Shown here piece after piece: positions 7,453-13,926 of a DNA stretch of 17,151 bases (position 1 is its first letter; each line of letters begins with the position of its first letter). The notes beneath the pieces are model-generated. The model saw nothing but the letters and a program-made list of their open reading frames with translations, did not search any database and was not told the origin of the DNA. This DNA is from JANYCG01 sp031392945 (lineage in GTDB: Bacteria > Pseudomonadota > Gammaproteobacteria > Burkholderiales > Burkholderiaceae_C). The translations under genes and the position numbers were made by a program. Where the stretch lies: the NCBI GenBank assembly GCA_031392945.1, contig JANMVT010000171.1:1-17151 (forward strand), in the 5' to 3' direction.

Positions 7453-8300
7453 AACGCATCACTTTAAAAGCGGTCGCGACAGAAGCCAAGCTGTTGCTGA
7501 TCGGCATTCCTGTGTTGTTGTGGACCTTGATCCCGATTTACCATATGGTGTTGTTTGCAATTTCTCCCCGGGACCATGCGACATCCGGGCGGCTTTGGCC
7601 CAAGGAGCCGACGCTGGACAATTTCGCCTTTGTATTCAAGCAAAAGCACTTCTACCTGGAACATTTCTGGACCCAGATGGGCAACTCGCTAATCATCGCG
7701 GTCTCGGTCGGCGCATTGACTCTGGGCGTTTCAACTGCAGCGGCATTTGCCATCAGCCGCCTCAAGGTTCGCGGTGGGCGCACAGTCATGAATCTCGCAC
7801 TGTTTACCTATTTCATTCCGGCAGCGTTTCTGGCCGTGCCCATGTACAAGACTATGGGCAACTACGGCCTGCTCAACAGCCAGTGGGCTTTGATTCTGGC
7901 CATGGTGACTATTGCCTCACCGTATTGCATCTGGGTGCTGAAACAGGCCTCGGACAAATTGCCGTTTGAGCTCGATGAAGCCGCCAGGATGGACGGTGCC
8001 ACCGCACTGCAATTGTTCCGTTTGGTGTATTTGCCGCTGATGGTGCCCTCCCTTGTCGCCGTTGGCACCTATGCGCTGCTGCTGGCCTGGAACGAATATC
8101 TTTACGCGTTTCTGCTGCTGTCCAATGACACCAGCGTAACACTGGCTGTCGCCTTGGGTAACTTTCTCTCTGCGGACGATTCGCCTTGGGAACTGCTCAT
8201 GACCACGGGGCTGATTTACGCGATGCCCCCTGCGGCAATCTATTACACGTTCAAGCGCTATATGGTGTCCGGTCTGACCGCCGGTGCCGTGAAAAGCTGA
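7449..8300 (+). CDS. ABC sugar transporter permease 2 (CUT1, MalG/UgpE type)
   Basis: This 283-residue second membrane subunit pairs with permease 1. The first helix is at about residues 13-36, and several hydrophobic spans follow, including SLIIAVSVGALTLGVSTAAA. The EAA loop is clear: Glu177-Ala-Ala in ELDEAARMDGATA, followed by YLPLMVP. The C-terminal GLTAGAVKS ending is a common MalG-type terminus. The start codon overlaps the permease 1 stop by 4 bp. The ATPase gene follows after 22 nt, so the importer is a complete binding protein, two permeases and ATPase set. Confidence 0.92.
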   Translation: MKRITLKAVATEAKLLLIGIPVLLWTLIPIYHMVLFAISPRDHATSGRLWPKEPTLDNFAFVFKQKHFYLEHFWTQMGNSLIIAVSVGALTLGVSTAAAFAISRLKVRGGRTVMNLALFTYFIPAAFLAVPMYKTMGNYGLLNSQWALILAMVTIASPYCIWVLKQASDKLPFELDEAARMDGATALQLFRLVYLPLMVPSLVAVGTYALLLAWNEYLYAFLLLSNDTSVTLAVALGNFLSADDSPWELLMTTGLIYAMPPAAIYYTFKRYMVSGLTAGAVKS

Positions 8301-8322
8301 AACTTACGAAAAGCATCAATCC

Positions 8323-9393
8323 ATGGCAAACGTCTCGTTCAAGAAAATCGAAAAAAGTTTTGGCAAGACCCAGATCATCCACGGCATCAGCTTTGATATT
8401 GCCGACGGCGAGTTTGTGGTGCTGGTCGGGCCGTCGGGCTGCGGCAAGTCAACCCTGCTGCGCATGCTGGCCGGGCTTGAAGAAATAAGCGGCGGCGAAA
8501 TTGCCATCGACGGCCGCGTGGTCAACGAGCTTGATTCCAAAGACCGCGACATCGCCATGGTGTTCCAGAGTTATGCCCTGTATCCGCACATGACAGTGCG
8601 CGACAACATGGCCTTCAGCCTCAAGCTGCGCAAGGCCGACGCCAAAATCACCGAAGAGCGGGTGGCCAATGCCGCGCGCATATTGAACCTGGACGCGCTG
8701 CTGGACCGTTTCCCGCGCGAACTCTCAGGCGGCCAACGCCAGCGGGTGGCCATGGGCCGGGCCATCGTGCGCGACCCCAAGGTGTTCCTGTTTGACGAGC
8801 CGCTGTCCAATCTGGATGCCAAGCTGCGTGTCTCGATGCGCGCAGAAATCAAGGCCCTGCACCAGCGCCTCAAGACCACCACGGTGTATGTGACGCATGA
8901 CCAGATCGAAGCCATGACGCTGGCGGACCGCATCGTGGTCATGCACGACGGCATCATCGAGCAGATCGGCACGCCGCTGGAACTGTTTGACAAACCCGGC
9001 AACCAGTTTGTGGCGCAGTTCATCGGCTCGCCTTCGATGAATGTGCTGGACGGCACCCTGCACCGGGGTGACAGCGGCAGCTATGTTGATGTCAAGGGTA
9101 AACGCTGGCCGGTGTCTGGCGCCAGCGCAGTTGCCGATGGGCTCGCAGTGAGTTACGGTGTGCGGCCGGGCGACATTGCCATTTCAGGGTCCAGCAAAGG
9201 CGTTGCCGCCAAAGTCATCGTGGTGGAACCCACCGGCGCCGAGACCGAATTGCTGCTGCAAGTCGGCGACAGCCAGTTGATTTTGGTGATGCATGGCCGC
9301 ACTGACGCCAGGCCCGATGACATCGTGCATCTCGAAATTGATGTGGCCAAGACGCATTTGTTTGACCGCAGTTCGGGCGCCCGTCTGGGTTGA
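8323..9393 (+). CDS. Sugar ABC transporter ATP-binding protein (UgpC/MalK/MsmK type)
   Basis: This 356-residue cytoplasmic ATPase drives the importer. Seen: Walker A GPSGCGKST (36-44), Q-loop Gln82 in MVFQSYALYPHM, ABC signature LSGGQ (134-138), Walker B with Asp158-Glu159, D-loop SNLDAK, and H-loop His192 in VYVTHDQ. The C-terminal third (about 240-356) is the TOBE-type regulatory domain of MalK-like ATPases, with GVRPGDIAI. Length is normal. No strong Shine-Dalgarno precedes the ATG. It is followed after 5 nt by the SDR gene, so transporter and catabolic enzymes share one transcript. UgpC-like ATPases are sometimes shared between importers; the conserved gene set here suggests a dedicated one. 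Confidence 0.95.
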   Translation: MANVSFKKIEKSFGKTQIIHGISFDIADGEFVVLVGPSGCGKSTLLRMLAGLEEISGGEIAIDGRVVNELDSKDRDIAMVFQSYALYPHMTVRDNMAFSLKLRKADAKITEERVANAARILNLDALLDRFPRELSGGQRQRVAMGRAIVRDPKVFLFDEPLSNLDAKLRVSMRAEIKALHQRLKTTTVYVTHDQIEAMTLADRIVVMHDGIIEQIGTPLELFDKPGNQFVAQFIGSPSMNVLDGTLHRGDSGSYVDVKGKRWPVSGASAVADGLAVSYGVRPGDIAISGSSKGVAAKVIVVEPTGAETELLLQVGDSQLILVMHGRTDARPDDIVHLEIDVAKTHLFDRSSGARLG

Positions 9394-9398
9394 ACGCC

Positions 9399-10169
9399 AT
9401 GGCAGTACTGGACACCTTCCGCCTGGATGGCCGCATTGCCTTGGTCACCGGCTCATCGGACGGCATTGGTTTTTCGCTGGCGCGTGGTCTGGCCCAGGCG
9501 GGTGCCACCGTGGTGCTCAATGGGCGCGGTGAGCCCAAATTGCGGGCCGCTGCAGAACAATTGCGTGCCGAAGGGTTCACCGTCCACACGCGCGCCTGCG
9601 ATGTGACCCAGCTTCCCGACGTGCAGGCCATGGTGGACGACATCGAGACAGCCATAGGCAGCATCGACATCCTGGTCAACAACGCGGGCATCCAGCGCCG
9701 GGGGCCGCTGCAGGACTTCACGCCACAGGACTGGAGCGATGTGATGCGGACCAACCTGGACAGCGTGTTTTTTGTCGGCCAGGCAGTCGCTCGCAAAATG
9801 ATTCCCCGCAAGCGCGGAAAAATCATCAACATCTGCTCAGTGCAGAGTGAATTGGGCCGCCCCGGCATCGCTCCCTACACCGCCAGCAAGGGCGCCGTCA
9901 AAATGCTGACCAAGGGCATGGCCATCGATTGGGGTCCTTTTGGCATCAACGTCAATGGCATTGGTCCCGGTTATTTCAAGACGCCGCTCAACGCCAAACT
10001 GGTCACTGACGAAGCTTTCAACGCCTGGCTGATTGGCCGCACCCCCAGCCGGCGTTGGGGCAACATGGAAGACTTGGCGGGTGCGGCCGTCTACCTGGCC
10101 AGCGATGCTTCCAAATTTGTCAACGGCCACATTCTGTATGTTGACGGCGGCGTGACTGCCACCCTGTAA
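9399..10169 (+). CDS. idnO: Short-chain dehydrogenase, gluconate 5-dehydrogenase-like (IdnO type)
   Basis: This 256-residue classical SDR likely interconverts 5-keto-D-gluconate and D-gluconate with NAD(P)H in the cytosol. Seen: the cofactor motif TGSSDGIG (17-24), NNAG in VNNAGIQRRGPL, and the catalytic Ser147, Tyr160 and Lys164 (YTASK). NAGIQRR, KGMAIDW and VNGIGPGYFKTPL are features shared with IdnO/Gno proteins. The ATG at 9399 is preferred: the in-frame TTG at 9390 overlaps the ATPase stop and adds only three residues. The next gene, 19 nt on, encodes an L-idonate dehydrogenase-like enzyme, whose product is 5-ketogluconate. That pairing supports the call. Reduction of another ketoaldonate or ketodeoxy acid remains possible. 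Confidence 0.85.
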   Translation: MAVLDTFRLDGRIALVTGSSDGIGFSLARGLAQAGATVVLNGRGEPKLRAAAEQLRAEGFTVHTRACDVTQLPDVQAMVDDIETAIGSIDILVNNAGIQRRGPLQDFTPQDWSDVMRTNLDSVFFVGQAVARKMIPRKRGKIINICSVQSELGRPGIAPYTASKGAVKMLTKGMAIDWGPFGINVNGIGPGYFKTPLNAKLVTDEAFNAWLIGRTPSRRWGNMEDLAGAAVYLASDASKFVNGHILYVDGGVTATL

Positions 10170-10188
10170 ATCCGGATCATTTCACGCC

Positions 10189-11292
10189 ATGACTGATGAA
10201 TCCCTGAACCCCAAACAGCGCCGCATTCGTGCCCTGATGTGCCACGGCGCTCTGGATTTGCGCCTGGAGCAACTTGAGCCCGACACCAACGACCACCCCA
10301 AGGAGCTGGGCGCGAACCAGATGCGCGTGCGTGTAGCCTTTGGCGGTATTTGTGGTTCTGACCTGCACTACTACCAGCACGGCGGATTTGGCGTCGTGCG
10401 CATCAAGCAGCCGATGGCGCTGGGGCATGAAATATCGGGCGTGGTGGCCGAGGTGGGCGCCAGCATCACGGCGTTCAAGGCCGGGCAACGCATCGCCATC
10501 TCACCGTCCAGGCCTTGCGGCAACTGCCGCTTTTGCCAACTGGGCCAGCAGCATCATTGTCTGTCCATGCGCTTTTACGGCAGCGCCATGCCGTTCCCAC
10601 ACATCCAGGGTGCTTTCCGCGACAGCCTGGTGATTGAGCAGCACCAGGCTCATGCCGTGGCGGATCACCTGAGTTTGTCCGAGGCTGCGCTGGCCGAGCC
10701 ACTGTCGGTGGGCCTGCACGCCATCAACCGTGCCGGTGGCGTGTTTGGCAAACAGGTGCTGGTGACCGGCTGCGGGCCGATTGGGTCGCTCCTGATTGGC
10801 GGTTTGCGCCGCGCTGGCGCGGCGCGCATCGTTGCCACCGACGTGGCCGACATGCCGCTGGACTGCGCCCGCAAAATGGGTGCGGACGAAACCATCAACC
10901 TCGCCACAAACCCCAATGGCTTGACCCGCTACATGGCCGACAAGGGCCAGTTTGAACGCGTCTTTGAATGCTCGGGCAATGAGCGCGCGCTCAAGGGCGC
11001 GCTGGATGTCATCGCGCCCCAGGGCGTGCTGATGGCAGTGGGCCTGGGTGGTGACATGACGCTGCCGGTCAACCAGATTGTGGCCAAGGAGATCGACCTG
11101 CGTGGCACTTTCCGCTTTCACCCGGAATTTGCCAATGCCGTTGCCTTTCTGAACCAGGGGCTGATCGACGGCAAACCTGTCATCACGCGGATTTTGCCGT
11201 TTGATTCGGCGGTGGAGGCATTCAAACTGGCAGGTGACAAGAGCCAGTCCCTGAAGGTCCTGATTGCATTTGATCCCGAGCTTGCGTTTTGA
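10189..11292 (+). CDS. idnD: Zinc-dependent alcohol dehydrogenase, L-idonate 5-dehydrogenase-like
   Basis: This 367-residue medium-chain dehydrogenase probably oxidises L-idonate to 5-keto-D-gluconate with NAD(P)+. Seen: catalytic zinc ligands Cys55 (GICGSDLH) and His80-Glu81 (ALGHE), structural zinc cysteines 110, 113, 116 and 124 in CX2CX2CX7C spacing, and a Rossmann segment VLVTGCGPIGSL. The stretches YYQHGGFGVVR and FYGSAMPFPHIQGAFR are the features that separate L-idonate dehydrogenases from sorbitol or threonine dehydrogenases. The N-terminus is about 15 residues longer than the core; a second in-frame ATG at 10237 is possible. It sits between the IdnO-like SDR and a cupin in the same operon. 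Sorbitol- or galactitol-type activity cannot be excluded. Confidence 0.85.
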   Translation: MTDESLNPKQRRIRALMCHGALDLRLEQLEPDTNDHPKELGANQMRVRVAFGGICGSDLHYYQHGGFGVVRIKQPMALGHEISGVVAEVGASITAFKAGQRIAISPSRPCGNCRFCQLGQQHHCLSMRFYGSAMPFPHIQGAFRDSLVIEQHQAHAVADHLSLSEAALAEPLSVGLHAINRAGGVFGKQVLVTGCGPIGSLLIGGLRRAGAARIVATDVADMPLDCARKMGADETINLATNPNGLTRYMADKGQFERVFECSGNERALKGALDVIAPQGVLMAVGLGGDMTLPVNQIVAKEIDLRGTFRFHPEFANAVAFLNQGLIDGKPVITRILPFDSAVEAFKLAGDKSQSLKVLIAFDPELAF

Positions 11293-11309
11293 AAGGCGCC
11301 CGAACTGTC

Positions 11310-11693
11310 ATGACCACATTCATCAAAGTCATTCTCTTCACCGACACCGACGGTCGCGCCAAATTTCGCGAAGAGCCGGTTGAATTGGCTGAGGGCAACC
11401 CGCAATCCATGCTGTCAGCCCTGATGCCCTCGGGCGGCTTGCAGTTGCGCCACAGTCCGGTCGGTTTCAGAAGCCAGTTTCATTGTTCCACCACAGCGCA
11501 ATGGGTGTTTATTTTGGGCGGCCAGATGGAGATCTGCTTGCAGGGCGGTGCCTCCCGCGTTTTCAAACCGGGCGAGCATTTTTACTCGATTGATTATTTG
11601 CCTGCAGGCGAGACATTTGACCCCGCCGTGCATGGGCACTGGAGCCGCCAGGTGGGAGATCAGCCACTGACCACATTGTTTGTGCGTAGCTGA
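11310..11693 (+). CDS. Small cupin-fold protein of unknown function
   Basis: This 127-residue single-domain protein is predicted to form a double-stranded beta-helix. Seen: FRSQFHCSTTAQWVFILGGQ (cupin motif 1 region, with one His), then FKPGEHFYSIDY and a distal VHGHW (motif 2 region), giving several possible metal-binding histidines. The classical HXH pair of motif 1 is not present, so metal binding is uncertain. The ATG at 11310 is chosen; an in-frame TTG at 11289 overlaps the idnD stop. AAGG lies 13 nt upstream, which is long for a ribosome binding site. It is the last gene of the sugar-acid operon, so a role with the substrate (isomerase, lactone handling, sensing) is plausible, but no function can be assigned. 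Confidence 0.75.
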   Translation: MTTFIKVILFTDTDGRAKFREEPVELAEGNPQSMLSALMPSGGLQLRHSPVGFRSQFHCSTTAQWVFILGGQMEICLQGGASRVFKPGEHFYSIDYLPAGETFDPAVHGHWSRQVGDQPLTTLFVRS

Positions 11694-11792
11694 TTTCAGA
11701 CCAACGTCAAATTTTTGGTTAGCTATATAAATAGTAGCTAACTATTCAATAGTGACGAGGGAAATCTCCACTATTTATTGGAATTTTAGGAA
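11694..11792. terminator. AT-rich convergent intergenic region with nested inverted repeats
   Basis: This gap separates the cupin (+) from rhlE (-). TTAGCTA (11720-11726) and TAGCTAA (11736-11742) form one hairpin. AATAGTG (11748-11754) and CACTATT (11769-11775), with inner GAG/CTC, form a second. AATAGT/ACTATT can form a competing third. No clean U-tract follows in either direction, so bidirectional termination is likely but not certain. The region is strikingly AT-rich relative to its surroundings. Confidence 0.5.
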
Positions 11793-13517
11793 TCAGCGGC
11801 CAAACGAACCACGATTGCCGCCGGGGCCGCGCGAACCGCCGCCACCGCCACCGCCATAACCACCACCCGATCGTCCACCACCTCCGTAGCCGCCGCCACC
11901 GCCGCCCCGGCGGGCGCCACTGCGCTCAGCCATCAGGTCTACGCTGGTGCGCATGGGGTCGGGCTGGCCGCCGCCTTGGGCCGGGCGGGGCGCTTGGCCA
12001 TTGCCGCCAGTGAAACCGCCGCTGGAGCGAACGCGATCCTGCGGCACCCGCGAACCAAAGTTGCGCGGTGCGTGATCTGCGGGTTGACTGTCGCCCCGGA
12101 CAGGGCCGCGGTTATCGTCACGCGGACCGGCTGGTCCGGGGCCACGGCCTCGACCGCCACCACCGCCACCGCCATTGCCATTGCCGCGCGATGCGCCCTG
12201 GCCATTGCGTCCCCCACCGGCGCCCGAAGCGCCTTTGTTGTCGCGCACACGCTGCAGCATTTCAGTGCGCGCGGCACGGCCGGCGGCCATCATCACATCG
12301 CGGCTGGGCGGTTTGCCCGCACCGCCCCAGATGGTCTGGCGGCCCATGGCGATCGGCTCCGCATGTTCGCCAGGCTCAGGGCCAAAGCCTTCGACAATTT
12401 TGACTTCAATGTTTTGCTTGGTGAAGCGCTCAATGTCCTTCATGAAGCCCTCTTCGTCCAGGCACACCAGGTTGACGGCAGCGCCATCGGCGCCCGCGCG
12501 GCCGGTGCGGCCAATGCGGTGCACGTAGTCTTCGCTCACGTTCGGGATGTCGTAATTCACCACATGGGGCAGGTCGTCAATGTCGATGCCGCGTGCGGCG
12601 ATGTCAGTCGCAACCAGGGCGCGGATGTCGCCGCTCTTGAAGCCGCCCAGGGCTTCGGTGCGGGCCGTCTGGCTCTTGTTGCCGTGCAGGGCCATGGCGT
12701 GAATGCCGTTCTTGGTCAAGAACTCGGCCACGTTGTTGGCGCCAAATTTCGTGCGTGTGAAGACCAGCACCTGGCTCCAGTTCTGCTCCTGGATGATGTG
12801 TGCCAGCAGGGCTTTTTTCTTGCCACGGCCGACCGGATGGATCACCTGGGTGATGCGCTGCACCGTCGTGTTGCGCGGCGTGACCTGCACGCTTTGCGGG
12901 TTCTTCAAAAGTGTCGCGGCAAGGTCGCGGATTTCATCGCTGAAAGTGGCCGAGAACAGCAGGCTCTGCTTCTCTTTGGGGACGACAGCCAGGACTTTTT
13001 TTACATCGTGGATGAAACCCATGTCCAGCATGCGGTCGGCCTCGTCGAGCACCAGAATCTGCACCTGGCCCAGGTCAAGCACCCCTTGCTGCAGCAAATC
13101 GAGCAGGCGCCCCGGCGTGGCGACCAGAATGTCGACACCTTTTTTTACCTTGCTGATTTGCGGGTTCATGCCAACGCCGCCAAAAATCACGGTGGATGAC
13201 AACTGCAAAAACTTTCCGTACACCTTGACGGATTCTTCCACCTGGGCGGCCAGTTCACGCGTGGGCGTCAGCACCAGGGCGCGGATGCCGGTGCCGCCAA
13301 ATTTATTGACCGCGCTACGGCTCATGCTGAGTTTGTGCAGCATGGGCAGCACAAACGCTGCGGTTTTGCCGGTGCCGGTCTGTGCGCCGCCCAGCAGGTC
13401 GTGGCCTTCGAGCACCATGGGAATAGCCTCAGCCTGGATCGCGGTGGGGGTCTCATAACCGTGCTCGCGCACAGCTTTCACAATGGCCGGGGCCAGTTTC
13501 AAATCTTCAAAGTTCAT
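11793..13517 (-). CDS. rhlE: DEAD-box ATP-dependent RNA helicase RhlE
   Basis: This 574-residue RNA helicase unwinds RNA duplexes in ribosome maturation, RNA turnover and cold adaptation. All family motifs are visible: Q motif with Gln28 (YETPTAIQ), motif I AQTGTGKT (45-52), PTREL (85-89), TPGR (134-137), DEAD (158-161), SAT (189-191), ATDIAARGID (303-312) and HRIGRTGR (333-340). The compact helicase core ends near 380. Residues 429-574 are a low-complexity Gly/Arg/Pro tail ending GNRGSFGR, typical of RhlE proteins and probably RNA-binding and disordered. The start ATG at 13517 gives the family N-terminus MNFEDLKLAP. The gene is monocistronic here, convergent with the cupin. A GC-rich hairpin lies just before the start codon on its mRNA. 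Confidence 0.95.
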   Translation of the reverse strand: MNFEDLKLAPAIVKAVREHGYETPTAIQAEAIPMVLEGHDLLGGAQTGTGKTAAFVLPMLHKLSMSRSAVNKFGGTGIRALVLTPTRELAAQVEESVKVYGKFLQLSSTVIFGGVGMNPQISKVKKGVDILVATPGRLLDLLQQGVLDLGQVQILVLDEADRMLDMGFIHDVKKVLAVVPKEKQSLLFSATFSDEIRDLAATLLKNPQSVQVTPRNTTVQRITQVIHPVGRGKKKALLAHIIQEQNWSQVLVFTRTKFGANNVAEFLTKNGIHAMALHGNKSQTARTEALGGFKSGDIRALVATDIAARGIDIDDLPHVVNYDIPNVSEDYVHRIGRTGRAGADGAAVNLVCLDEEGFMKDIERFTKQNIEVKIVEGFGPEPGEHAEPIAMGRQTIWGGAGKPPSRDVMMAAGRAARTEMLQRVRDNKGASGAGGGRNGQGASRGNGNGGGGGGGRGRGPGPAGPRDDNRGPVRGDSQPADHAPRNFGSRVPQDRVRSSGGFTGGNGQAPRPAQGGGQPDPMRTSVDLMAERSGARRGGGGGGYGGGGRSGGGYGGGGGGGSRGPGGNRGSFGR

Positions 13518-13524
13518 GTGTGTG

Positions 13525-13541
13525 GCACCCGTCCAGGGTGC
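13525..13541 (-). promoter_or_regulatory. Stem-loop immediately upstream of the rhlE start codon
   Basis: GCACCC (13525-13530) and GGGTGC (13536-13541) pair perfectly around a 5-nt loop. On the rhlE mRNA the loop reads TGGAC and carries the only GGA near the start codon. The stem ends 7 nt before the ATG. It could modulate ribosome access, but no experiment or family match supports this. Confidence 0.4.
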
Positions 13542-13723
13542 TAGGGGTATCGGCCTGTCGTCGCACGACGAGGCGCGATTCAGTCAAGGCAGATGGGTCA
13601 AAGGTGGAACAGATGGTCGCTCAATTTGGTGATCAAGTTGGCGGCAATGTTCCCAGCATTTGCTGAGATTGTGGGCGACTGATGCGCCACAACAGCCTGC
13701 ATTGTCTCATGCTTTGCGAAAAC

Positions 13724-13743
13724 GGCCCGCCCCAGGGCGGGCC
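13724..13743. terminator. GC-rich terminator-like hairpin without an obvious gene
   Basis: GGCCCGCC (13724-13731) and GGCGGGCC (13736-13743) form an 8-bp perfect stem with loop CCAG. On the minus strand it is followed by GTTTTC, a short U-tract; on the plus strand it is preceded by GAAAAC and followed by TTC. It looks like an intrinsic terminator, best for leftward transcripts. No annotated gene ends here in either direction. Confidence 0.55.
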
Positions 13744-13926
13744 TTCAACCCGCCGCAGCCATGCCGGCCTGCAAGGCTGAACCTGCAACAAAATGTTAAC
13801 GCACCTCAAACAATTCTGTCCATAAGTCCATGCAACTGGGAGAATGAAGCCTGCGCCGACGCCAGGATCAAGTTCCAGAGAAAGGCAGGCTTGAACTCGA
13901 TGATTCGCCCCAAGGGAGATTGATAG

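Larger units (their letters stand above)
13518..13926. other. 409-bp noncoding region between rhlE and the DUF1631 gene
   Basis: No convincing gene lies here. It holds the divergent leaders of rhlE and DUF1631. Structures seen: GCACCC/GGGTGC (13525-13541), TCGTCG/CGACGA (13558-13571), a strong GC-rich hairpin at 13724-13743, and an 8-bp inverted repeat AAGCCTGC/GCAGGCTT (13847-13854 and 13885-13892) in the DUF1631 leader. A clear ribosome binding site, GGGAG, precedes the DUF1631 ATG. No consensus promoter could be fixed by eye. Confidence 0.6.

Noticed and set aside
9390..9398. TTG start for the SDR gene overlapping the ATPase stop
   Set aside because: The ATG at 9399 gives the normal family N-terminus; the TTG would add only three residues.
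11289..11309. TTG start for the cupin gene overlapping the idnD stop
   Set aside because: No ribosome binding site advantage, and ATG at 11310 starts a natural MTTFIKVILF strand.
11800..11935. Repeat-like GGC/CCG-rich tract resembling a simple-sequence repeat
   Set aside because: It is the coding sequence of the Gly-rich RhlE tail in the correct frame, typical of the family.
13613..13666. 17-codon open frame preceded by AAAGGTGGA in the rhlE-DUF1631 gap
   Set aside because: The Shine-Dalgarno-like spacing is reasonable, but the peptide is very short, has no recognisable feature and could easily arise by chance.
13847..13892. Possible riboswitch in the DUF1631 leader based on an 8-bp inverted repeat
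   Set aside because: Only one long-range stem is visible and it matches no riboswitch consensus I know.
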